Translations under genes and position numbers: made by a program
Part shown: positions 55,858 through 64,000 of the stretch, one piece after another
Layout: the number at the start of each line of letters is the position of its first letter
How positions within the stretch are numbered: the stretch's first letter is position 1
Assembly: GCF_016859285.1 (NCBI RefSeq)
Contig: NC_053415.1
Span: forward strand, 19,575,501 to 19,639,500
DNA: 64,000 bases
Reading direction: 5' to 3'
From: Xiphias gladius
Taxonomy: Eukaryota > Chordata > Actinopteri > Istiophoriformes > Xiphiidae
Notes under the pieces: generated by a model
Told to the model about the DNA's origin: nothing
Seen by the model: only the letters and a program-made list of their open reading frames with translations
The model's database searches: none

Positions 55858-57729
55858 CTACCAGTTCTCATCTGAGAAAGAGCTTGAGCTGCCAGAATCG
55901 GAGTCCGCATCTGTCAAGCCGTCAAAGTCCCAGTCGGCACTGGAGCCACTGTCATCGTCCTCCTCTGTAGAGAAGCTGTGAGCAGAACCCAGGCACGCTG
56001 GGTACACGCGTGTTGAAACACACACGGGCCCCAGGGTGGACACATACACTGCCATGACATTCTTCCAGGTGTCCCTGCCTGGGTCGTATTCATGGATGAG
56101 GACCCTATTTTTGTTGTGCTGCAGTAAAGTCTGAGTGAGCAGGAGCAACTTGTTGTTGTGCTGTATCACCTGGTAATTTAGAGCTCGACTGTCAATAGGA
56201 ATGTCACCCAACCTCTTCCATTCCCCCCTGGTGGGGCTGTAGGCTTTCACCACAGGGATATCACACACACAGATGATCTGGTCCTGAAATACGCAGGCCT
56301 TGTGAAGCTTGTCTCTTCTTAGTGAGCCACAGTGGCGCCAGCGGTTCCTCTTGGGGTCGTAGCAAAGCATCCTCCTTTTGTTTACCACATACAGGTGGTC
56401 ATTTAACGCCACCACCTGCATTTTACCCAAAGAGTGAGGCAGGGGAGCCACAAACGTCCACTGGTTCCTCTGGACGTTGTAGCACTCGACCTCCTTCAGT
56501 CTGGCATCCGTCACTGGATTTCTCCCTCCCAAGAGGTACACATGGCCGTTGAGGTAGCCCATCCCAGAGTGTATCCTCCCCAGTGGCCTCTCTGCCAACT
56601 CCTGCCAGCTGTTAAGCACAGGGTTATACAGCCAGAAGTGTTTAGAGAGGTGGGAGGCTAGGTACAGGTTGTTTTCCGGCGTGGCACAGGCGATTAAGGA
56701 CTCCATGGTGGAGCGTTTGTAATCCTGACTGCTGAGGTCTTCTAAAGGAGGAGCCATGAAATACAGGTCCTCCGAGTAGGGGTCACAGCACATGATGTTG
56801 TCGTTGGGTAGGCCGAAGAAGAGAATCATTTCTTTTGCACTTACACCTATCCTGTGTTTTGGTACATCCTGTGCTGCAGGCATCCCACAGCCGTCCTCCG
56901 CAGTCCTGTTGAAGAAAGACGCAAGATATTTCTCAATTAAAGGCCTTGCCATGAGGCCCTCCAGGTAACACTTGTCCTTTTCGGTGAACAAGTTCCAGCG
57001 TACACACTTGAGTGCCTGCAACGCATCCTCCCTTTTCTGCGGTGCGTTTGCCTCTATCCACTGCAAAGCAGCCGAGCACACCTTCCTCTCACAGTCCACA
57101 TCCAGAGTGTCCAGAGACAACAACTCCTTCAACTGCATCAGGTCCAGCTCACAAAGCTCCCCACCACTGCACACCTGGCTAAAGTTCCTGGCTATGAACG
57201 CTTGCGCGTTCTCCTTCAGCTCGGGGTTGTCATAGGTGTCCGCAAATTTCAGCATCCCCACGCAGTTGGAGAGGTCCAGCCTCCTCGTCATGAAGCCGGA
57301 GCACGCGTTCCTGATGTACTCAAGCTGAAGCATGTTGGCCGCCGCGTACAGCCGCTGGACGTTGCCCTCGGTGATGGTCACCCTGCCCGTGTAGCAGTAG
57401 TCGATGATCACGGACATGGACTCGGCGTCCACCCCGCGTATGACCACTCTCTCCTGCATGCTCTCGGTCAACCCCCCGGTGAACATGCTCTTGAAGTAAG
57501 GGCTGGCGGCGGCGAGGACGTTGCGGCTGCACAGGAAAAGTTGGTCGATGTCACCCGCGGCGGACTCGCCGCCGTGCCCCAGTGACTCCTCTTCGCTCTC
57601 GACTCCGATGGTGACGTCGCCGAGCAGCCGGCAGTCGTACAGCGACTTCAACTCGCTCATCAGACCCCGAGCGTGGTTCCCGTCCTCCAGCACCTCGGGG
57701 CCACTGAAGCAACTCAGCGCCGAAGCCAT
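55858..57729 (-). CDS. kbtbd7: Kelch repeat and BTB domain protein, KBTBD6/7 type
   Basis: Intronless CDS of 623 aa. A BTB domain (about 30-150; RNVLAAASPYFKSMFTGG, VIIDYCYTGRV) is followed by BACK (about 151-265; RRLDLSNCVGMLKFADTYD) and a Kelch propeller (about 300-575; AYLNG/YLLGGRNPVTD, LKEVECYNVQRNQW, RMLCYDP, ICVCDIPVVKAYSPTRGEW). An acidic serine-rich tail (STEEDDD ... SSSSFSDENW) closes it. The layout and tail match human KBTBD6 and KBTBD7, CUL3 adaptors that ubiquitinate TIAM1 (and NF1 for KBTBD7). Mammals have two intronless copies, so this may represent their common ancestor. The start is the first ATG (57727-57729) in GCGGCAATGG context; the frame stays open 27 bases upstream only through a GTG. 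The protein stops on the Trp where the mammalian LIR motif begins. Confidence 0.93.
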   Translation of the reverse strand: MASALSCFSGPEVLEDGNHARGLMSELKSLYDCRLLGDVTIGVESEEESLGHGGESAAGDIDQLFLCSRNVLAAASPYFKSMFTGGLTESMQERVVIRGVDAESMSVIIDYCYTGRVTITEGNVQRLYAAANMLQLEYIRNACSGFMTRRLDLSNCVGMLKFADTYDNPELKENAQAFIARNFSQVCSGGELCELDLMQLKELLSLDTLDVDCERKVCSAALQWIEANAPQKREDALQALKCVRWNLFTEKDKCYLEGLMARPLIEKYLASFFNRTAEDGCGMPAAQDVPKHRIGVSAKEMILFFGLPNDNIMCCDPYSEDLYFMAPPLEDLSSQDYKRSTMESLIACATPENNLYLASHLSKHFWLYNPVLNSWQELAERPLGRIHSGMGYLNGHVYLLGGRNPVTDARLKEVECYNVQRNQWTFVAPLPHSLGKMQVVALNDHLYVVNKRRMLCYDPKRNRWRHCGSLRRDKLHKACVFQDQIICVCDIPVVKAYSPTRGEWKRLGDIPIDSRALNYQVIQHNNKLLLLTQTLLQHNKNRVLIHEYDPGRDTWKNVMAVYVSTLGPVCVSTRVYPACLGSAHSFSTEEDDDSGSSADWDFDGLTDADSDSGSSSSFSDENW

Positions 57730-60258
57730 TGCCGCAACTTCGGTGAGCAATTTCACTATTTTACGTCGGCGAGGGCTTCAAGTAACATACTCGAGAGGGT
57801 CCGCGCGCTGGTAAATGACACGCGCGTTTAGAAATGGAAATCAAACTGTGTGGGGAAAAAAAAAAAAAACACACATTACCAGCGACCCAACAGCTGAACG
57901 GTCCGCTGTGTGTCCGAAAGCCAACAGTTTCCCGGTCTCCACACGATCATAATGTCACGTCTAAACTCATAGATGACCCACAAATTGTGAGCCAAGAGTC
58001 GCTGTAACAGTAGTGGGGATTTTTCTCCGACCTTTGCTCAAATTCAGCGCTGTTATCTGTCTTGAGAGTAGCAGGACTCATAAAATAAAACAACAGTGTC
58101 AGCGTAGCCAAGGCTGGAACTACATTTTCCGAGGGGAACTGCGAAAGTAAAGCGTCGTTTAATGCACAAGTGTTGCACGGATTTCTCTCGGTTTCTCTCC
58201 ATTTCCAATTCAACCAATCCCTTAAAACACGTTGGAGCCAGTCTGCGCGTCTACCACCCTCTACTAGTTAAATCGGTCTTTTTAACCCAAAATGAGGAAA
58301 GTGTAATCTCTTATTTTGAAGGCAACCGTGCCTGGCTTCCACCGTGGGCCGCTGCTCGTTCACACAACCTTGCTAAGTGGCTTCGCGTCTCCGATTGGTT
58401 TGTTTAACTAGGTCAATTAAGCTTGGTTGTTGTCGATGAATCAGGGGGCTGCTAATACTAAAATGTGATTATTTAATTTAAAAAAAAAAATTTCCAATTA
58501 CAATTTAATTTTCCAACTTGCAATTTGGAAGGCACATTATGTATTTAAATTAGACCATGTCAATAATAAGAATAAGAAGAAAAATAATAATAAAGTTTAT
58601 TTACAAATCCCTTACCAAAAATATTACAAAGTGCTTGTTCTAGGTACAATTTATTTGTTTGTTTGTTTGTTTTTTATTTTATTTTAGTTATTGCGTACTG
58701 TGAAAATTGTGATTATTTAAGAGACTCGACAAAACCCTAAAATATTCTGGTGTACATGTGATCAAGAAGTGGAAGGGTTGTCAAATTTTTTCGGTTTGCT
58801 TACTTTGTATCAAGAGCCTGGAAAAGAAGGCAAGAAGGATTATTTGATTAATATTAGCAGCAATTTATGAATTCTGTGGTAAACGATGGTCTGATGACTT
58901 GATTGTGAAAGATGTTTAAGTTTCTTCTCCATTTTTGGACCTTCTCTGTTGTTTGGAAATGTATATGCAGCACTCTGGTCCTGGCTTGTATGAATTTATG
59001 CCGTCTTATACGCCCTTGCAGGCTGGATATATACATAGTTACTGTATATGCATGACAGTAATAAAAATGTAAGTAAATCATTCATTCACTCTAAAGCTCA
59101 CTGTCCTGAAGCTCCTGGCTTTAGCTTCATGATATATGTACTGTACTTACATGAAAGTGACTGGAAAGGAAGTTACTGCTGTAGTTACTGTCAAAAAATA
59201 GTCCTGCACATAACACCACCATAAAACTGCAACATATCATTTTAATGCCTAACAACTCTTGAGACTGAAAAGATGAACCAATTTGCGGTTAATATTTATC
59301 AAGCCATTAATGAAGCTATTGGAAATTGGCTACTAATTAGATTTTCATAACCACATTTATTTTCTATTTCAGCTTTTCCCCTCTGGTAAACGTTACTGAG
59401 CAGTTTATGCCAAAACAACCAAACACTTTCCATTAACTCATAAAAACAAAAATCATCCATGTGATGTCTGAACCCAACTCTAGCACAATAACCCTGCAGT
59501 ACCAAAACTCCACTGCACTTGCAAAATACAGTTTAGTGTATACAGTGTACAACAACATGTATGTAATACCCCTTTATTGTCAGATATTTAGTTAAACAGA
59601 CTGGGTGTTTGTCCATAAATAGACGCATTTTCATCACCATGCATGCCTGCACTCCTTGTAGCATAATTACATGTATTTCTATATTTCTTTCTGTACATAT
59701 GTTCATAGCACTTTGTGTAAATAGACTGATAGCTATCGAATTCCCCATTATGTGTCGACATACATTAGCAATTAAGTTGATTCTGACTCAGATTTTGTAA
59801 TGTGGATTTTCTGAGCCCAGCTGACACCTTTTATGTGACTACTTTTTAGAAATAATGTTGAAGTGATTTGTCAATTAATTTAATTACTCAACAATGATTT
59901 TGATGAACAATCAATAATTTCTGTCATGTATCATGACGAATTAATCATTTCTGTCATGTATCATGCAAAAATGTCAAACATTTCCTGATTGCAGTTTCTC
60001 AACTGTGAGGATTTACCGCCTCTCTTACATCACCGTAGATTGAATAGCCTTCGCTTTTTTAATGTTCCTCGGATCAAAACAAGAAATCTGAAGATTTTAA
60101 TGGCAAAATTGACATTTTAATGGAATAATAGGAATTCCAGATGAATCCAAGAAATTAGCTTTTTATCTTTATTGCAAAGTTTTAATTTCTTACAAGACAA
60201 AAAGCGGCACGGTAATTAATATGTCCTGTGCTTTTCATTTGTTTATACATTCAGTCCA
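57730..60258. other. Intergenic DNA upstream of the Kelch gene
   Basis: 57780-57960 is the likely promoter (CpG-rich, GGCGAGGGC, CACGCGCG). Near 58119-58130 lies AACTACATTTTCCG, resembling the ZNF143/SBS promoter word ACTACAATTCCC. Further right is AT-rich DNA with a dispersed repeat (59850-60125). No gene was recognised. Confidence 0.5.
59850..60125 (+). repeat. Dispersed repeat related to the 30828 copy
   Basis: Contains ATGATTTTGATGAACAATCA, ATAATTTCTGTCATGTATCA, CAAAAATGTCAAACATTTCC, TGCAGTTTCTCAACTGTGAG and ATTGAATAGCC. The block AATTAATCATTTCTGTCATGTATCATG is a short internal duplication of the preceding 30 bases (seen twice, about 59918 and 59940). Confidence 0.6.
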
Positions 60259-60264
60259 TTTATT
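60259..60264 (-). terminator. Poly(A) signal of the death-domain gene
   Basis: CATTTATTTCAG on the plus strand gives AATAAA on the minus strand, 98 bp past the stop codon. A second AATAAA lies at about 60167-60172. Either makes a compact 3' UTR. Confidence 0.45.
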
Positions 60265-60361
60265 TCAGCTTACTTACACTGTGCAGTATAACCTACTATA
60301 TGCTTTGTAAAGTCAGAACTATGGGTGTAGACACAGCTTTTTTTTGCATTTTAACCCAGCC

Positions 60362-61032
60362 TCAAGTGTATCTACGGTTGAGGTCATTGATCCTGCGTAG
60401 TGCGTCTTGGTTGTGGATGGTCTTGTGTACTGTGATGAGGAAAGGGAAGGCGGAGGGCAGCTCCACCCTGCGGCTCAGCCTCTGGTGGCCCCAGTGGAGG
60501 CAGCGCAGCCTCTCAGCCAGGTCCCGTCTGCCTGCTCGCTCCAGTCCATCTTGAAGCAGCTTGGTCTTATTGGGCTTGTCCCATGACTTCTCATACCTGT
60601 GAACCAAGGAAGGGAAACAGGAGAGAGTTAGTGATAGATACGGTAAAATGTAGGGGTGTTGTATCAGAGTGAGGGAGTGTATACAAAGTCCAAAAGTCAA
60701 AGCCCAGGAGACCACAGGAAAACACAAACAACTCCTAAACTTATTATATGAAAAGTCCTGAGGGCCTATTTGAATCTTTAAAGAATACAATGGCTTTAAA
60801 TGATCCATTCTTGTCAGTTGAAAAGTAAAAATTGGAGCAAACATTGCACAGAATGATGGGATAGATACCCCCCTGAGCATATCTTTATGTTAATAATCTG
60901 CTGTTGATTAAGGAAAAACCCACTGTATGCATCATGTTGAAGTATTATGTAAGTATAATGACACTTCAATATACAGTATCTGCACGCTGACAGTCACTAA
61001 ATCTTGCCACAAAATCATGTTGCACACACATA

Positions 61033-61101
<69 letters not shown>

Positions 61102-61456
61102 TTACCAGCTTTCCAACATGGTCCTGGCCTGGACACTCTTCTCTGTAGATCTGGTGTGGAAGCGGCCTATCTCAGTTCTGTTGAAGCCAAGCTCATATGC
61201 CAAAACTGTCCACTCAAAGCCAAGCTGAATGGAAACCTCCTGCAGCGTCTTCAAATTAATTACAGCATCCTAAAAAAACAACCAAAACAAAGACAATGAC
61301 ATAGCGAAATCACCTAAAGATGAAGGGATTCAAAATGATTCATTAGCTCCAAAAAAGGTGTCAATTAGTGTCAATGAAATATCTTTGCTGATTTTAAGAT
61401 ACATGGAAGTGAAAATGAAAACAGATTAAACCTACCTCTTGGGCTTTGTTGGGCAT
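60362..61456 (-). CDS. Small death-domain protein, unassigned
   Basis: Three coding exons, 61436-61456, 61106-61269 and 60362-60596, join in frame (phases 0 and 2, GT-AG) to 139 aa. Residues about 9-103 look like a death domain: LGFEWTVLAYELGF (24-37), then EIGRFHTRS, an SVQARTMLESWYE helix, and KTKLLQDGLERAGRRDLAERL (in pieces, about 73-93). This is the six-helix W...LA..LG...I pattern followed by the alpha5-6 LL..LE..GR.DLAE pattern. A tail of about 35 residues ending LNRRYT has no motif I know. Death domains form homotypic assemblies in apoptosis and NF-kB signalling; the partner here is unknown. The start is the first Met after an in-frame TAG (61496-61498) with A at -3. However, that TAG also forms a possible splice acceptor, and then the three exons would be the 3' end of a longer gene running right. 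It is unlike FADD, CRADD, TRADD, RIPK1, ankyrin, UNC5 and DAPK as I remember them. Confidence 0.7.
61036..61099. repeat. (CA)n microsatellite next to a splice donor
   Basis: About 32 CA units, starting 6 bases from the donor GT of the death-domain gene's second coding exon. In the transcript it is a UG array at the start of the intron. Confidence 0.96.
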
Positions 61457-63287
61457 TTTCTCAAATTCCAAAAGACCAGCAGTGCAAGTCACACTCTAAG
61501 TACCTGTTTTCATAAACCAAATGATAAAGATTTGCTGAAAAAGATTAAACACATATTTATGGTCCAAAATTCCAAATAGCCGGGAGATATTTTATTCACT
61601 CACCCTTAGGTACAGTATGCCAAAAATGAGCATGGTTTGAGGGTTACTGGGGAGATTCAACATCAACATACTGTCCTGTTAAACATTAGTCACTTTAGCT
61701 CCAGGGTTCCCTGTGGAGCTAAAAAACTGTCAGGTTAATCCGCCTCCACCTGCTACCAGGTAAACTAGTGTACTCTGCTCAGATTGGTCTGAAATCCTCA
61801 CTGTTATATTTTAGAGTGGAGTGGAGGGAATGTTTTATCAGTAGTTAGTCTTGCTAGCGTGGGATATATATTTACAGGTCATAGAGGGGGATTTTTTTTG
61901 CTTCATATTTCTTGATTTTTATTTTATTTTATTTTTTTTAATTTTGGCCTTTATTTTACCAGGTCAGCAATGTCGTTTCCTCAAGGTACTGAGTTTTTTG
62001 CGTCCCTTGGACAATTAGAGAAGTAGTAAATGGTCTTTAGTTTCAAAACTGTGTGAGTGGGGCTACAAGATTTATAATTCGCCTGAGGGGAAAAAAACAT
62101 GTTTTCAGTTGAGCATGATGTCTCCCGAGGTTGGACTGTGTTTAGAGACACTGGTGACCAACGCTCTGTTTTTGTCAAAATTATAGTTTTAGCTTATTTC
62201 TTCACATGTACAGCATTGCTTTCTTAAAATGTCGCTTGTCCCTCTTAAATAAACAAATAAAGATGTCACTCAGTCACTTAAAAAGTACACAAATTAATGA
62301 CAAATATCATATCAGAGCAATGTCATCTTGAGACTGTGCACAGTGGAACAACAATGCCATATGCAGTTGAGCATTAGCATTAACCGCTTTCATTTTATTT
62401 TTCCGATTTCCCTTTCAATTTCCTTAATTTGTTACTTGAATCCAGGTTAACTATATTCAAGACAGACTAGGAAAATACAACAATATTTTGAAAGGCTTTT
62501 ATTCACTTTAAAAATTCACCTCCTCTTTAAATTTTTGTCATCCATAAAAAGCATCAGGGCTCTATGTGCAATATAATTGCAGCGATTACATTTATCAAAG
62601 AACATTAAAAATCTCAGCTGTCATGTGAACAGAAACTAGCCAAAGGATAAAATGTGTACACTTACATTAAAGAATGTCATACTTTACTTAAGAAACAAAG
62701 TACATAATTTATTTTAATGCGTTAATCACAATTCTGATCAAAAGTGCTTCAAGGTCTGGCCAATGAATAAAACTGACAGGAATTACACTGCTTTTTTTTT
62801 TAACAGGCACAGGATGTAACAAAATTCCAATTTCAGGTTCAACTTCATATCTCACGCCACAGTCTGACAGAAAATAACAACTGCAAAATTAGTGAGAAGA
62901 AATCATTGGAAGCATGTACAAAAGCGTGGGCTGTTTTTTCTGAGCTTTCAACTGGAGAGAAATTTTCATTTCTGTTGAATGTAAGCCTTGACTATCCACA
63001 ATGACAAATCAAAAAAACACATATCAAAGAAGATCCAGTTCACATTTAACAACTGATTATCAGAATATTGCCAGGTTGTTTCATAGTGTGTCAGTCTGTG
63101 TTTTCAGCAGGTAGTAAGGTAAAGATCCAGCCTGCTGGACCCATACTGTTCTCAGTCTCAAAATTTGTCCTTCATTGAAGAGTAGTGCTTTTTTAGAAAT
63201 GTTAACAGTCACTCTCTCTTGGGTCTGGGCCCAAGACTGGGAACCCCCTGACAGCGAAATGTTAAATCAGTTAGGTCCCATGCAGTG
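61457..63287. other. Intergenic or intronic DNA, no gene recognised
   Basis: AT-rich. It could contain the promoter and leader of the death-domain gene or introns of a longer gene. Open frames (for example 61981-62178, minus) are unlike known proteins and lack good splice sites. Confidence 0.45.
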
Positions 63288-63401
63288 TTACCCTGTGCAC
63301 CTCTTGAACGTCTGTTTATTTGTGCTCAGTAGCAGCCATCTTTCCAGCTGCCATCCCTCAGGGCACTCAGGGCAGCCAGGCTCTTTGGGGGAGTCAGCAA
63401 A
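63288..63401 (-). other. Putative terminal coding exon of an unidentified gene
   Basis: On the minus strand a strong acceptor (GGTTTCTTTCCGTCTGCAG) is followed by GC-richer sequence open in two phases. One starts FADSPKEPGCPECPEGWQLE and stops at 63288. The other gives LLTPPKSLAALSALRDGSWK and KDGCY, and stops at 63326 just before an AATAAA. The upstream exons would lie beyond the right edge. I recognise neither reading. Confidence 0.35.
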
Positions 63402-63605
63402 CTGCAGACGGAAAGAAACCAGTCAGTTAAATACCTTCCCCTAATAATGTAAAACAAAAACATGTGCCATCCTTTCCAAGTATCACAAAGAATCCCGTTT
63501 AACTTGTTTAACCTACTCTTTAACCCTGCTCTGGACAATAATTGTAAATGTTTAAACACCTGTGCCATGTCAAAGTTCCATATAGCAAACTAACTGTTTA
63601 CAGTA

Positions 63606-63902
63606 GAGGGCTGCAACTAACAACTGATTTCATTATCAAACAACCTGTCGAAATTTTTTTTCAATTGTTTAATTATATGTTTGGTCAATAAAACATCAGA
63701 AAACAACACCAAATGCCCGTCTCAATGCTCCAAAACCCCTGAATATTAAATTTACTATAATGTAAGACCAAGAAAAAGCAGTGAATTCTTCCATTTGAAA
63801 ACGTGGAACAATCACATTTTTGGCATTTTTGCTTGGAAAAAGGCTTAAATGATTAATCAATAAATTAATTTTCATCAAATAACCTAATTAATCAATTAAT
63901 AA
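63606..63902 (+). repeat. Dispersed repeat, GATTAATCGATTA family
   Basis: Starts AGAGGGCTGCAACTAACAAC, continues ATTTCATTATCAAACAAC and AATAAAACATCAGAAAACAA, and ends CTAATTAATCAATTAATAAT. Collinear with 44967-45305. Confidence 0.7.
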
Positions 63903-64000
63903 TACATAATGCACTACACATGAATCTTCATCACATAATGTTCTTGCAGTCAGCATACAAGAGATAAATGTATTTAACCCTTTTATAATGACAGGAAATC

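Noticed and set aside
57202-57585. 127-codon plus-strand open frame
   Set aside because: Antisense to the conserved BTB-BACK coding sequence and caused by its GC-rich codon bias. The translation resembles nothing known.
57730-57756. Nine-codon N-terminal extension of the Kelch protein
   Set aside because: The extended frame begins with GTG, not ATG. The first ATG, in good context, is at 57727-57729.

Overview
This is a nuclear DNA window from a vertebrate, most likely a ray-finned (percomorph-like) fish. The genes have canonical GT-AG introns. The proteins match vertebrate TSPAN7, KATNAL1, RAB33, KBTBD6/7 and MID1IP1. The intergenic DNA is full of short dispersed repeats and dinucleotide runs of the kind common in teleosts. 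No prokaryotic genes, CRISPR array, rRNA or tRNA gene, or retrovirus/LTR element was recognised. Family names come from remembered protein sequences; no database search was possible.

All confidently called genes lie on the minus strand. From left to right they are: mid1ip1 (single coding exon, 7519-8016, with a twin TATA box and an upstream GC-rich region); tspan7 (seven coding exons, 22217-32634, 244 aa, with a 7.8 kb first intron); katnal1 (ten coding exons, 37616-45817, 490 aa, plus a likely non-coding first exon near 47.3-47.4 kb carrying a short uORF); a rab33 gene, probably rab33a (two exons, 49487-51671, 234 aa); a kbtbd6/7-type BTB-BACK-Kelch gene (single exon, 55858-57729, 623 aa); and a small gene encoding little more than a death domain (three coding exons, 60362-61456, 139 aa as modelled). 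A splice-acceptor-bounded terminal exon of an unidentified gene may lie at 63288-63401.

The genes do not form an operon or one pathway. They act in lipogenesis and cytoskeleton (MID1IP1), membrane organisation and receptor trafficking (TSPAN7), microtubule severing (KATNAL1), Golgi and vesicle traffic (RAB33) and CUL3 ubiquitination (KBTBD6/7).

The rest is intergenic or intronic DNA. It holds a diverged three-unit tandem repeat (2.86-3.36 kb), a 5'-truncated L2-clade LINE nested in another repeat (about 11.0-11.97 kb), a CACTG-ended DNA transposon remnant (13400-14080), several copies of at least four dispersed repeat families, long dinucleotide arrays, and an orphan GC-rich promoter-like island at 16.8-17.3 kb. 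The most interesting points are the small unassigned death-domain gene, UG-repeat tracts replacing normal splice-site sequence around katnal1 exon 10, and a Kbtbd6/7 protein that stops on the tryptophan that begins the mammalian ATG8-binding motif.
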